A stretch of 64,000 nt of DNA from Zeus faber. Lineage: Eukaryota > Chordata > Actinopteri > Zeiformes > Zeidae. The stretch covers positions 6,361,022 through 6,425,021 of the forward strand of contig OY482853.1 in NCBI GenBank assembly GCA_960531495.1, in the 5' to 3' direction. Positions 39,235 to 52,056 of the stretch are shown in pieces. The position numbers were made by a program, and so were the translations under genes. The notes beneath the pieces were generated by a model. That model saw only the letters and a program-made list of their open reading frames with translations. It was not told the DNA's origin and searched no databases. The stretch's first letter is position 1. Every line of letters starts with the position of its first letter.

Positions 39235-39400
39235 AAACTTCTGGAGGTGGAGCACAAACACAAACATCAAGTTAAAAAGTTCTGTGCACTATTTCCGTAA
39301 CGGCTGCACCCTTGTAGAGCTGGAGTGTCGGGTTGTTTCAATCTAAAAACCTGGAAATGTCCGTCGAGGTTAAAAGCCGAGACTGAATAAAACGGCAAAA

Positions 39401-40326
39401 TCATATTTTCCAAACCTGAATTTTCTCCGCCACCACACACCAGTTGGCGTGGTCAAAGTACGAGTTGGTGACGTGAAGCTCCTCCACGTGGCGGTCTATG
39501 AGCTCGGCCAGCTCTCCCTCCCTGAACACATGGTAGTACCTCAGGCAGGGGCCCATCGGGGGCCTCTCGCCCTCTTCCGGGCTCTCCCTGCTCCCTCGCC
39601 TTTCCCCCCACTTTACCTCGGGGTCTCCGCCCTCTCCCCCGTCCCCGGGCGCCTTTGCGCACTCCTTCTGGCTGGGGACCAGATCCGGCAGCGCCTCAGA
39701 GCCGAAGCCCTGGACCATCGCCGGGGGGATGCCGCGCTTTTTGGGGCCGGCGCGCGCGTTCTCGTCCCCGGCCTCCTTCTGCCGCGACTCGAAAACGTCC
39801 TCCTCCGAGCCGGCCGCGGAGAAGAAGCTGGAGACCTGCTTGATGAGACCCCGCCCCCGGTACCACCTCCCGGCCCCGCCCTCTTGCTCGCCACTCCGGG
39901 ACGACAGGGAGCTCAGGTCTCTGGAGGACGAGCGGGAGATGGCCAGGCTCCCGAAGTCGAACACCGAGTCCAGCGACCGGGAGAAGAACCACAGCCTCTG
40001 GCTCTTCTGCTGGGGCCCCGCGCACGCCCCGCGCAGGCCGTCCCCGTCCATCACAGAGGATGTGCTTTTCACTTTCCTGTGCTTGTCGGCGTGGTCGGCG
40101 GCGGGGTCGCCCGCGCTCTGCGCGCCGGCCCTCGCGCGGGGCCCGCCGTGCGGGGGCGAGAGGGGGTTCGGGTTCCAGGGCACGAAGATGTCCTGCTTCT
40201 CGAACTTACGGCGCTTCTGCTCCATGGCCCACACGTAGATCATGATGCGCCCGCCCACGCGCAGCGCCCGCGCCATCTCCTTTATTGCTCGAATACGCCG
40301 CTCTTTGGTGGACAGGTGATGGATGA
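39401..40326 (-). CDS. trmt9b: trmt9b coding exon 3 (last)
   Basis: Acceptor TTTCCTGCAG precedes TCATCCATCACC at 40326 (phase 1 entry); stop at 39401-39403. It encodes the end of the methyltransferase fold, the long linker and the conserved C-terminus. It is strongly GC-rich, so a 364-codon antisense frame is open by composition only. Confidence 0.94.
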
Positions 40327-40639
40327 CTGCAGGAAATTAGAGACCGTCACTATTCATCTGAATGGAACGCAACGTGATGCACCGCTGTTTGCGTTTTTTT
40401 TCTTTCATGCTCCTAATGAGATGTATTTAACATTTGAATACAAACGTTATAAATTACAACCCAACTGCGTAGATCACCGTTGGCTTGGCAACACAACCTC
40501 CGCGAAGGTCCTGAGGGCTTATTTATGCTTCATCTGGCGGTAAACTGTAATTAATGTTCATTAGGGCCAATTTACATTTTTGACCAAATGACTGAATTAA
40601 TTAAGAGCTCTGCTGAGATGTGACTCAGTGTGATTACAC

Positions 40640-40673
<34 letters not shown>

Positions 40674-41455
40674 GAACCATCATGTACTAAATCGTATGTA
40701 GTACGTTGTACATTTCGGACACAGCAGCAGTGTCTGTCACCTGCGATGGAGAGCACGGCGTCGAAGCACCCGTCCCTGTAAGGCAGGTGGAGCCCGTCGC
40801 ACATCTGCACCTCGTGTCCTTGACTCCAGGCAAAGTCCACCAGGGGGCGACAAACATCGCAGCCCAGCTTGAACACCTCCTTGTTGATGTTGAGGTACTT
40901 GCCGTTTCCACAACCTGCATTGACAGACAATTCAACTCCACTATTTTAAAAGGGAAAAACAGAAAGTGGAGCGTTGGATTTCAACTAAACATATCTCGAA
41001 CTATGAATTTAAAGGTTTTCATTTATTTAATATTCTCCAAAAACAAACACATCATATTGATCATACATAAAATAATTTTTAAAAGTGCACATTACTTGTA
41101 CATGACATTTATTGCATGTAATCTGGGTTATCAAGAGTGTAGATCGGGGGCAGGGAACCTATTACGGGCCCATCACAAGACCTTCCATGATCCACTATTG
41201 TATATGTTATTGATAACCTCACCCCAAACAAGAAAAATGTTCTCCACCCCTGATGTAGACCATCAAAATAAAAATAAAAATAAAAAAGTGGCACTCACCC
41301 ACATCGGCCACTAGGCTTCCGGGCGGCTGGTCGAGGAGGAACTGCCGCACCTTGGGCCAGGCTTTGTAGCGGATGTCGTTGAAGTAGGGAGCGATCTGGT
41401 CATAGACGCTGTGCACGTGGTCCCTCTCCAGCTGGGCGGCGGCGTCCTCCATCAT
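39401..41455 (-). CDS. trmt9b: Probable tRNA methyltransferase 9B (TRM9-like, SAM-dependent)
   Basis: Three coding exons (41299-41455, 40741-40914, 39401-40326) join in frame to 418 aa; human TRMT9B is 454 aa. The N-terminal half is a class I methyltransferase: motif I VADVGCGNGKYL at residues 49-60, CDGLHLPYRDGCFDAVLSI, then VIHHLSTKERRIRAIKEMAR and MIYVWAMEQK as in human TRMT9B. A Ser/Arg/Gly-rich, probably disordered linker with FFSRSLDS follows, and a conserved end RYYHVFREGELAELI. The family derives from yeast Trm9, which methylates wobble uridines of some tRNAs with Trm112; the exact substrate of 9B is less certain. Start: first of two tandem ATGs with A at -3. All catalytic-core elements look intact. 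Confidence 0.95.
40643..40672. repeat. (CA)n microsatellite in trmt9b intron 2
   Basis: Short CA tract inside the 414-bp intron between coding exons 2 and 3. Confidence 0.92.
40741..40914 (-). CDS. trmt9b: trmt9b coding exon 2
   Basis: 174 nt, phase 1 at both ends. Acceptor CAATGCAG precedes GTTGTGGAAACGG; donor ATCGCAG|GTGACA. It completes SAM-binding motif I (GCGNGKYL) and carries the CDVCRPLVDFA and CDGLHLPYRD blocks. Confidence 0.95.
41299..41455 (-). CDS. trmt9b: trmt9b coding exon 1
   Basis: 157 coding nt beginning MMEDAAAQLERDHVHSVYDQ and ending GATGTGG|GTGAGT. Upstream lie 42 nt of 5' UTR to an acceptor CTTCCTGCAG at 41498, with a six-codon uORF. An earlier in-frame GTG is not needed as a start. 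Confidence 0.94.
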
Positions 41456-44400
41456 GGTCGCCCGGGCTGCGTCACACAGCGGCCTCACACATCACGCCTG
41501 CAGGAAGTCAGCTCCAGTTCAGGGTTTACAGCTGCATCGGTCTCAGCGGCTTTACACACTCGGGTTAAACAGAGAACTGGCAAGTCCTCAGTACGACTGG
41601 CTATGGAGTATTGAAATGTTCGGTTTGACACCTATGCAGGACTGAGCGAAAAAAAAATTAACTTAGAGTATATTTACAGATGACTTTTAGAATTAGACAT
41701 GTTTCTGCCTGTGATAGAAAATGAATTATATTTCTTATATTAGGAAATAACCTTTTGTACCTTGCATGGCCCTTAAAAACACATTCCTCTGTTATATAGT
41801 GATCAGCCACCGTCCTCTGAGATAATGATTTCATTGCTTTGCATACACATTCCTTTTCTTCTCAAGAGCAGCCCCGGGGGGCTTTGAATAATGTTGTGGC
41901 ATCCAGAAAATACCAAGAAGCCACTCATGTGAGTGGGGAGAAGATTGCATTCTGTTTCAGCAAAATGCGACGGTAACTTTGAACGGAGTTTGACTGCGTG
42001 GAATGTGATTGTGAAGCGTAGTCTCGTGAATGGCACCAATGGCACGCAAGCTCTCACGGTATAAAGGCTTACGAAACAGGGTTACCTCACCCTGCACGCA
42101 GTGAGACTCTCTCCAACATGTCAAATCTTTACGGAAGACTGAAAACTCAAGCCCCTCTCCCACATGAGCCTCCTATATGGAAAAGCTCTGTGTGGAGTCT
42201 GTTCCCACATACATGACTGTTACGGAAACATCATGTAACGCTCGCACTCGATGTGTCTAATGTCACGTGAGACGAGGCAACAGACGCGGTTTTTAAGACC
42301 AGCGCGTCGCTCCCCGTCTCCCCGCCCCACGGACTCTTCCCTCAACTGACCAAAGAGGGGACAGAGCCCCCGTCCCCGGACACAACAACCCTTAAAGCCA
42401 ATGTTATTAAATCAGTGTGATCATTTTAAACCTGTCCTACACCCTCTGCCTGCGGAGAAGGAACCTTCTCCACCCGTTCTACTTCTCCCTGTCCGCTCAC
42501 GCCCTCCAGCTCAGCCCTGCGGTGCAGCCGGTGAGGGAGCAAAGTGCTTCTCTCGATGTCCCTGCACCGCGCCCCGAACTGTAAAAGACACGACCAGACT
42601 GAGTGGCATTTTCTTTTTCAAGAATAGGAGAAAAATAAAAGAATATAAAAGACCTGTCTCGCAGAGACTGGGCATGTTTCAGTTTCTTGTCTTTGCAGCC
42701 AAGCACCACGGTTCGGACTCAACATTGTTCCATTCCCACATACTTCAATTCACAGCCACTCTGGAAATTTGCCGGAAAAAGTGGGGAGATTTACAGAACA
42801 TCGACACCGGATCCCTTTAACACGACGCCACCACGGAACATTGCCGGTAGATTTACGGCTTTCAGCACAAGTGGGAAAGGGGCTTAAATAAATACAGTAT
42901 ATGAGTGAATGCGTCCTGCAATTTTCAGAAGGTTTTCAGAAGGTGGGGGATCCCTTCCGGTGAAAGGTCTTGTGATGTGTGACCCCCTGTAGCCGATCAG
43001 TCATGTAGTGTGAAAACCACAACACCTTCAAGTTTCTCGATCACAAGGCAGAAAGTTGTGTCGCGTGAACACTGCAGCCGTCTGAACACTTTGAAAGTCG
43101 TGCGGTGTGCCCAGTTTAATTATCCTAATACACTGTGCGGCTGAGATTCTGGGAACCTGCTCGCAGAATGCAAATGGACTTGGATTTGCATTCGGGGAAT
43201 TGTTTTCTGGGGGGACCCCACTGCCCCGCCTGACGCTGCCAGCGCAGTTCCGTGATAATGGAGAGCTTCCGCCGCCTCCTCCACGTAATCCATAACCACA
43301 CGGAGACAATATGGTCGAATTGAAGTGGAATTTCTCGCTTCTGGTGTTTATTTGGTGGTCTGCCATGGTTACGGAGGTGACGTCACCCCTTGCAGTCGTT
43401 CGAGTCGATAGACTTTATAACTTTACTTTATCAAAATGGTTTCACATTCTTACTTGACATTACACAGAACAGTGAATACCACAGAATAACCTGAGCTGCC
43501 CGCGTGCGTCAAAGGCCGCTCGTGCCAAGTTCAACAACGGGCAAGTAACTCAAAAACTCAGTTTTGAAAATAAGTTGAGATACAAAGAAAACTTGAGGAA
43601 CATACGCACTATTGGGGGAAAATATCATGCACTTTGAATGTTGGATAGCACGCCACAAACATTTTAATCCCGTCAAGGAAAAACTAAACATAGTTTTCTA
43701 TGATCAAAGACTAATTTTTTTTAGCTCGTCTACGTCTGGTTTTCGACGTGGACCACGTTGAGTCACCCGAGTACAAGGCAGGAAGTGTTGCAGCAGACGA
43801 CTGTGAAACTTTAGAGCATCATAGATCGAAATGGATGAATGAAATTGAGATGAATATCACTAGATCGATCAAGGTCCCAAAACAAGCATGTGCCTGTTGT
43901 CTGCTGACAACGACGCTGTGTTGGGTTGTGTTTATGGGCGGGGTTTCACCCCAAACTCTGGAACAAAAGCCAGTGAAACCAAAGATACAAATCAATCACC
44001 ACGTCCACATAATGCGCCGCAGACGAGACTAAAAGAAGTGTACTTTGGTGGCAAACTACAAGTATTCAGTGATCCTAAAACCGTTGTTCGTAATGTTGAG
44101 TGGGCTCTTCAAATTTAAAACTTCCGCATTTGCGGGAATTTGAGTTTGCCGACTTGTTTCACCTTTGATCAGACGCTGCCACACATGGTTTTAAAAATAA
44201 ACACATTGCCGTGTTTCCAAAGGACACTTGGTGAATCTGGGTATCGCTTGGTTTACTACCGCCTCTGACATCTCCAGATAACAACGCCCCTTTGTTTCCC
44301 TGTTCTCACTCCGTTTCCCCAGGGAAAGCGAGCGGCAGCATCATCGATAGCACGGAGGACTTCCTTAAACCGGTTCCATTAAAAAAAAAAAAACATGAGA

Positions 44401-47400
44401 ATCACGTACATGTTCCACATCGTGAGACAATGAATACATCCATTGATTCAACGATCGCCGCAATGGGTGTAACATGACACCCCCCAGACCCAACAAGGTC
44501 AAACAAGGTCGAGCGGGAATGTGTTGTTGAGCAGCGACTCCCTCTCCGGCAATTTACCGTTTAACATTTAACCCTCCAGCCGAAGCTTCCGTCGCCTGCA
44601 GCGCTCGCAAATCGATCCACCGCATTGACAGCCCTCCGTGCTGCTGCCCCCAATGCGAAGACAGATCAGTGCGCCTGCTCCACCCAAAGCCCTTCAAGTA
44701 CCTGGTCGGTGCAAGGTAAGTTCCAAGCAATGACTTTGACTGAAGGTGATCCGAGGTGATCAGACAGAATAACAACTGACACACAATCCGTTGTTGTGGA
44801 TCAGAGGCGTGCGTCAGGCAGAAAATCAAAGTTGCATTTCTTTCAATCCTGACATTGATATCGGCTCTTGGATTTCGATTTGGTACTGGGGGATTTTCTC
44901 TGACACCGAGTCCTGGCTCGATACCGGTACTGGTCCCGCCCTCTTGCACCCGTTCCTTTGTTCCTCTACCCACCAGAGAAAAATACTTCGACTCGTAATC
45001 ATATCTTAATAGGGAGAGAATTTTAGGCATATGTTTGGTGTTGAGAGGATATAAGTGTGTGTGTTTTTTCTTAAGTGCACAACCCAGTTCAGGACATGGA
45101 TACGTTTTTCACCCCTGAATTCTGAGTGTTGGTGCCAGCCCCAGACCTTTTCTTTGGCAGTTTAAAGAAAAAAAAAAAAGGGGAACAGAAATAAAATTCT
45201 TTTTCACATGTTGAATGCCTAGAACAACCATGAAGTTCCCCTTTGAACTGATCTCTTTCCTTCTAATTTTTATCTTTCCCTTCAATTACCTTTTCGATTA
45301 GAATATCTTCAACCCAAACATCCACAGGAAACTGCGGAACCAGCTTGTTGATCTGAGGATCATCCAACAGTTGGATTCTTTTTTTTTTTTTTTTAAAACA
45401 CATTTTAGAGAGTATAAGCAGAATTAGCAAAATATTCCTAAAAGGGGCAGTGTGCGGCAGCGTAGCTCAGAGGAGAAGCAAATGTTTTAGAGAGGAGGGT
45501 GTTTTGCCTCCAAAAGCGGTAAGATAACCCTTTATTAACTCGTGAAGGGATATTAGGGCCATGTGAGATTCAGGCTCGTCATGTCTATTTGACAAAGAGC
45601 AACAAATGAAGGAACCATGTAAAAGTGCACTTCCTTTGTCTATTTGAAATCTAATTTTGAATTTAATTACATCATTATGTGTCATTATGTGTCATCATGT
45701 GTCTTTTTTTTGATTCTCCGTCCCAAAGAGCGTGGGTTGTGATGGCCCGACGGCGGCTCTTCTGGTCCCAGTTAAAATCTCTCTCACCACGCTGGCGTCG
45801 TTTCCCCAACAACAACAACCACATCCAGACATTTTAAGGTTGAAACTATCCAAACGTTGTGAAACAGTCCTTTGAGCTTTTTTTGTTTTTGGCACCTCTT
45901 GTGTACATGTGATATTTTGGAGTAAACGATTTCATGCTCCATTGCCGTCATCATCAGAGATTATGATAGAGAAACAAGACTAAAGTAAAAAATATAAATA
46001 AATAAAAAGACATCCTGGATCAGACGCTGCCCGTGGCAGAACGCTGGACAGGGTGGCACAGAAGGGATGAAAATACACTCTGATTTAACCGCGTACCACA
46101 GTATCAATAACAGCCTCAGAAAAGCTGCCGTTGTTGACTAGTTATGGCTAAAATCAACTCCGATTATCCTCCCTGCACGACCCAATTTGACTACAGTCAA
46201 AGTGGGTTAGTGCGAGGAAAAATCTTCAGGGAAAACAAAAGAAGCGATAGATGACTGCTGATGAGTCAGATTTGCCGTCTCATCTAAAAAAACGATTATA
46301 TAACGATAACATTGGATCAGAAAACTCACTCAATTTCTTTATAACACGCTTGATGCTTTCGTTAACTGGGTCTCTTTCAGCAAGTCTCCCAGAAAAAAAT
46401 TATAATTATTTTAACATTTTTACCTGAATAAATCTATCCATAACTCACCTGTGAATATGGTTCCAAGAGCCATAAGCTGCCCTGATCTATATCATTTTGT
46501 AATATTTTATAATTGTCTGTTATTTTATTTCGTGCAGTATGAGTTGTAGCATCCAATGCGCTGCTTAGAATTCCCTGCTTTCCTCGACTGAAGAAACCAC
46601 AAGTCTAACGTTGAACTGAGTGGCGGATTCTCAGCAAGGTCGCGCTTCTCCGGGACACGAAAGCCCATATGAAAACACGGCGCGTGCGTGCGGCGAAGGG
46701 CGCCCCGAGCGACGCCGACTCCTCAATAACCTTTAGAGGACCGTATCTTTGCGGCCATTCCTCATCGAGGCGGGGGGGACACAGTCTCCCAGGGTTAGGG
46801 TGAGCAAGTTCAGAAGCCCGACAAGTTTCTTCGGGTCTCCGAACAGTTTGGGGGATTAGCGCATGTTGTCTGTCCATGTCCCCGCGGCACCCGCGCAGAA
46901 CCCAACGGCTCATCTCTGCGGGAGGTCTATTTCTGGACGGACGCACTGAGGAGAGAGAGAGAGAGAAAAGAAAAAAAAGACGGACGGCATCCCTTATGTA
47001 ACGTCTCTCTTGAGCTCTGCGTATTGAGATTTTCCTCTCCATTCAGGAAACTGCAACACTGGGCCTTCATTACGTAACCACCAGCCGCGGCGATGAGAGC
47101 ACTGAATCTGAATGACAATAGGGACCAAAATAAAACCCAGCGACGCCTGAGGAAACCCGCAAGGAAAAACCTCTTCGTATTCCGCTGCGCGTAGGTGTGT
47201 GCGCCGCCTCATCTGGCTCGACCTGGTACACGTCGCAGTTTGGGGGGGAAATCTCATTCGCTATTTAACATCTCCAGGTCCGTAATCCACGATCGGAACT
47301 CGATACATAAACCTTTACATGAACGGTGCATCAATGCAGCTCATCCGGTCAGGTCTGAGTCATGCAGGTAAAATGGGGGGCGATGAGGTTATTCTATGGA

Positions 47401-47401
47401 C

Positions 47402-48204
47402 CAGTGGTCTCAAACCCAAATGACCCGGGGGCCCCCGGCCAGGTTGTCTTCTTCTACGCCGCGGGGCCATGTGGATCTTCAAGTGAAAACCGGCCTCTAT
47501 TTTTTTGGGGGTTTGCCCCCCTCCTCGCACATTAGTGAATTGCTGCGTAATCCTCTGAGAAAGAACTCTCTTATGTTCTATTTAACTCTGTTTAATTCTG
47601 TTATATCAAATAGGAGCCTTTCTGTGTGGAGTTTGCATGTTCTCCCCGTGCTCACATGGGGTTTCCTCCACCTAATGTCAGTAAGGACCCCCCCCCCCAA
47701 AAAACATGCACACGTCATCGTCTGACCAGCGATGGACACTCGTCACCAGGTCCCCGGGTGCGTCGACGAACGCTGCCCACTGCTCCTGGCTGCCCCCCCG
47801 GAGGAAGGACAAGCCAGGATGAGTTAAATGCAGAGGCCTCATTTCACCGGCCACCATCCAAAGCGTGTGCGTGTGTCTGTGTGTGTGCGCATGTGTTGTA
47901 GTGCGGTGTGTTGCGTGATAATTAAAGATTCTTCTCTCTTCTCTCTCTCTGTTTCATATTTTGGAGAAGAAGAAGATTCTTTATTTATCACACACCACAA
48001 CGCGAGCACGTGCGCACACGCACACCCCCTTCAATGGTGTAATGAGTTCTCTGCTTTTAACTTTGAAAACACTGAAGGACATCTGTGTGGATTCATTCAG
48101 TCTTGCGGGCCAGATTTATCAATTTACTACCACCACGTAGCGGGCCACATAAAATTGTCTGGCGGGCAGGACGCGGCCCTCAGACCCGTAGTTTGAGACC
48201 CCTG
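47402..48204. mobile_element. Non-autonomous hAT-like element, composite
   Basis: Terminal inverted repeats CAGTGGTCTCAAAC (47402-47415) and GTTTGAGACCCCTG (48191-48204) differ at one position in 14. CAGGGGTCTCAAAC-type ends are typical of hAT elements. The flanking 8-mers (CTATGGAC, CCATATAC) match at five positions, an imperfect target-site duplication. Inside, 47620-47850 holds a piece of another common fish repeat (GGAGTTTGCATGTTCTCCCC). No transposase is encoded. Confidence 0.6.
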
Positions 48205-48225
48205 CCATATACACTAGAGATCTCT

Positions 48226-48255
48226 TAGGGGCTGGGCGATGCATAAAAAAAAATA

Positions 48256-48292
<37 letters not shown>

Positions 48293-48480
48293 TTATTTTA
48301 TTTTTTTAGGACAAAAACCACAATGTTTTGACAATATTTGGGGGGTGGACTATTGATCTTTTCATTTGATATTTTCACACAAGACAAGATACAATATTAC
48401 GACAAACCAGTCCTATATCACGATATGAATATCATATCGATATCATATGATATATTATGTCAATATCGTGATATGAGACT
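48226..48480. mobile_element. ATATCG-rich MITE fragment
   Basis: It begins TAGGGGCTGGGCGAT, the same end type as the element at 61661-61985, passes through a (TA)n tract and ends in CATATCGATATCATATGA-like DNA. The matching right end is missing, so it looks truncated. Confidence 0.45.
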
Positions 48481-48935
48481 AGTGGAACAGGTTTGTCCAT
48501 CGGGCAGATGTACGAATCAACGTGTTACAAACACAACATATATAAGTAATAACAAAATTATTACAAAATAACAACAACAATAATAATAATAAAACTGAAA
48601 AATGAGTATTTATACAAATATGTCCTAAAAATACAATACATTTTGAATAAATGTAAAAAATGTTCTGGGTGACACTGTTTGTAATAAAGTTTCCCTGAAG
48701 TGAGGGGGACAAGGATGGCCCCTGGATACACAACAAATGTGTTTATTTAATGGTGTGTTTATTATCATTTAAAAATACAATTTCATCAATTAATTTATTT
48801 TATTTTATTTTTTTGCTTGAAACCAAACAATAAGCAATGTGATTTATTTGTTTCTTTAACAAATGTGTATGTGCTCTAATAGATGTCTTCCGCCTGACAC
48901 GAGCCAAGTGACCGGTTCTCCACTCACCCACTCAC

Positions 48936-49220
48936 CGTCCACCCGCCGTCACGGCGCGGCTCCGGCTCCGGCTCTCCTCTCGCGTCCGCGGCGTGTCGGC
49001 TCAACGTCCACCTCCTTCATCCAGCCTACGCGGCGTGGTCTCTGCGCCGCGCACGGCACGCCGGCACGAAGCGCGCCGTCGGCCGCATCGCAGGCGACGG
49101 CGCGGGGGCTGGAGGAGCCGGAGTGCGGAGCCTCCCCGTGTCCCCTGGACGAGAGCTGGGCCGCGGGGGGGGCTGAACAGCGGCGCCTCTGATTGGCCCG
49201 CGTCGTCACGTGACGCCAAT
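48936..49220 (-). promoter_or_regulatory. CpG-island promoter and candidate untranslated exon 1 of trmt9b
   Basis: CpG-dense block with GTCACGTGAC (49205-49214), a palindromic E-box/CLEAR-type site, between CCAAT boxes on opposite strands (49192-49196 and 49216-49220). About 260 bp downstream in the minus sense is a donor GGACG|GTGAGT at 48936. A TSS near 49.1-49.2 kb feeding trmt9b fits; a second, divergent transcript is possible. Confidence 0.5.
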
Positions 49221-52045
49221 AATAAACACAATAGCAGCTGCTGCGTTCGCTTGAGATCGGAACTCGGAAAAAAAAATCTATCTCCCGCTGGAAGCGGCGC
49301 AACAGCGACGTGTCGAAGGTCTAAACTTCGATCTAAGCCACTCTGTAGCCCCCCCCCCACCACCGCCGCCGCACACACCGTGTAGGGTGCCTGTCGGAAA
49401 CACGAGCTTACCGAACAAATAATAAATTGCGTCGATTTCCCCCCGAATTTCAACACACCGGCGACGGAACACCCGACACGCGGCGGTGGGGACAATCGAT
49501 ACGGAATCGCTGATCGCGAATGCAGCACAATGTGGACGGCGGAGCAATGCGAGTTGGACCTTCTGTGCAGATACAGTGGCGCATTTATTCTGATTTTGCA
49601 GGGATGTGGAGATTTGTTTATGAAAAACTGATCATGTTTGGCTTCATTTTAGATATGTATTCATAATCTAGTTATGGTGGCCAATGTATTGTTTTAAAGC
49701 ACATGGACCAAATGTCATTTATTAATTGTATACCGCTTATGCTTAGGGGAACGACAAGAACACCATTCATAAATCTACTGATCAATTTTTATCCTGATAT
49801 TTTCAGGAAAAATGAACAGGAAATTAACAGTTGTTATTTTAGATGCAAAGTTCCACTGGGAAGGATTCGGGGTGTCTTGAATCATTTGAATTGCACCTGA
49901 CAGTTTGGAGTACTGTCCACTGCAAGAAGCCCATTTGTGTGGACGTTATTTATTCACCATCGGCTGTTTAAACAGGGTAAAACACACTGGGAGCAGGCCC
50001 TCTCATGGTGAAGCACTGTGATTTACAAAGGTACACCACATTGTATATTTTGCAAACCCCCATTTACATTGTTTTATTATGATCTTGCCGTTCACCTGAA
50101 TGGAGAATACAGAAGAAAGACATTGTCTCAAGGTCTTGTTACACATAAACCATGTCAGCCTGTTGGGGGATTTAAAGCTTTGTTCATGTGCTTATGAGAT
50201 TTTAAAAAGTAAAAAAAAAAGAATAGTGTATATATACACTGTAAAAAGTAATATAACATTCTGTATTGCTTATCAAAACAAACAATACAGAACAAAAAGA
50301 CAACGTACAGTTGTATGTTTATGCAAACAGCTGATCCTGCGAGAATCCTAAAAATACCTGCAATGAATGAGCAGCTTCGATGGTTTCCGTTATAGTAATC
50401 GAATCTCAGAAGCGGTAATTTCATTTGGCCTGATGCCTGTCTCCAGCATTCAACGGTAGCAGCTGCCGTCGTGCAGGTCCAGGGTCAAGTCCTTCCAAAT
50501 GCATCCAACTTAAACAAACAGACATACAAACAAACAAACAAACATCCAAGTTGTTGAAACTCACGTTTTGGCTGCACGCTCCACTTCTAGGCCATTTGTA
50601 AACACGCAACAAGCTGAGATCAGTAAGATCCACGAAACTGGTCGTTGAAGTGATACACAAGCTGTGATGTCATAAGAAACCCATTCAAAATCCTGGAAAA
50701 AGGGGCTTTTTTTTTTGGTCATTTAGAAAACATGAGACTTCTCCCACCCATGAGACATTCCTTTTAGTCTCTCCTAGATCCTCCTAAATCCTAGAACCTT
50801 CTTCCTGACACCTCAAAAGGTTTTAGGGCAAACAAAACATTACAACAAAGAGTCATTTTGTTCCAATCCCCCCCGATGTGGACGGGAAAAAAAGCAGTGC
50901 GGTGTGAAAGGAACACAGTGTCGACCTCGGTAAAGAGAACAGCAGGTTTGTGCAGGTGTGCGCTCCATTAGTCAACGCCCGAGGGAATAAGCTGGAACAC
51001 AATGGGATTTCCTGCTGCTTACAATGCACCGTGACCCTCCCCGCACTCCCTGTTATTCTACATCAGTTTTATTAATGGGGGGAATATGAGCCTCCTTCCA
51101 TGGGCTCCAGACTGTGCAGCGGCTCCTCGAGATTTGTTTTGCACGACCTGTGTCTGTTATCGTAGGAGGGGTTTCCCTCTGCGGCGCGTATCTCAACAAC
51201 CATCGAAAAGACAGATCTCGAAAAAACAAGGGTTAAATCGCTTAAAACATGAATAGTGACGTTGTTATTCATATCTTCTTATATTCCATATATTCCTTCT
51301 TATATAATATACCAACAACGGCACAAGAATTCTTTCAATGTCCCTGTTTACCCCCCCCCCCTCCTTAAAAAAAAAAAAGGCACAAAAAAAAAAAAACACA
51401 CCTTGCACCGGTGTCTTGTTTTTCAAAACGAGTCTGGGGCCTTGTTTATCCCCCATTGGTTTAGGAAATGGGAACAAACACCCCCACGGCTCCATGTGCT
51501 GAACAAACCCTCCTTTACTTTTTGGTTCAGCCGTTGCCTCTGTTAAAAATAAATAAATAAATATATAAATAAATAGGGGGAAAAAAAACCAGTGCTGATG
51601 AGCTGAAGGTTCAATCTTCTCCACCGGATCAATAAATGAAAATCGATCCCGTCGCTCGGTGTCTGGAACATTTCATGCGCCGGCTGGAACCGTTCATCTG
51701 GGTCGATGGAAACACAGAAGGGATTAGACTCCTCTCCGGCATCGCACCCGACGCAGCTCGGATCGGATTGACATTTGAGTCTGTGTTTAGTGGGACCAGA
51801 GGGGAAATATTGCAACAGATTTGAGGCCAGGACCTCCAGACCTCCAGGCGGCCTTGCAGCGCCCCCTATAGGTGATAAGAGGAAACAATGAGCGTTTATC
51901 TCACCTGAGCGGATTGGAAGCAAACCGCAAATTCACCGCATCTGTGAAAGTTAAGTCGCTGGTCTCATGCCCCCACCGACGCAAAAGCGAATCAGTGAAA
52001 ACCAACAAAAAACTAAAGAGGACGCTGTCCAGATTTTTTTTTTTG
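49221..52045. other. Intergenic region between trmt9b promoter and n4bp2l2 3' end
   Basis: No convincing gene. Short frames near 51636-51824 (+) and 51543-51923 (-) have no recognisable family. A CTCF-like site lies at 51858-51872. The rest is AT-rich with mononucleotide runs. Confidence 0.5.
51858..51872 (-). promoter_or_regulatory. CTCF-like site, reverse orientation
   Basis: On the minus strand CCTATAGGGGGCGCT fits 13 of 15 positions of the CTCF core. With the forward site at 37613 it would form a convergent pair around trmt9b. Confidence 0.35.
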
Positions 52046-52056
52046 CACAAGTCAAG

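Larger units (their letters stand above)
41498..48935 (-). other. Probable first intron of trmt9b (5' UTR intron)
   Basis: Stretch between the coding first exon and the CpG promoter near 49 kb. It contains the hAT-like elements at 47402-48480 and no coding exon that I can support. The region 46600-47250 has GC-rich open frames on the minus strand with no recognisable protein. Confidence 0.4.

Noticed and set aside
39449..40543. 364-codon plus-strand ORF
   Set aside because: It is antisense to the GC-rich last exon of trmt9b, which has clear homology and splice sites on the minus strand.
41450..41488. Earlier GTG start for trmt9b (adds about 11 residues)
   Set aside because: Animal genes rarely use GTG; the tandem ATGs match the human N-terminus, and an acceptor explains the upstream sequence as 5' UTR.
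45455..45530. tRNA-like AGCGTAGCTCAGAGG sequence
   Set aside because: Resembles an A box, but no B box or cloverleaf could be drawn; treated as chance or a decayed SINE head.
51636..51824. 62-codon plus-strand ORF with fairly even composition
   Set aside because: No recognised family, no flanking splice sites and no neighbour context; too short to support.
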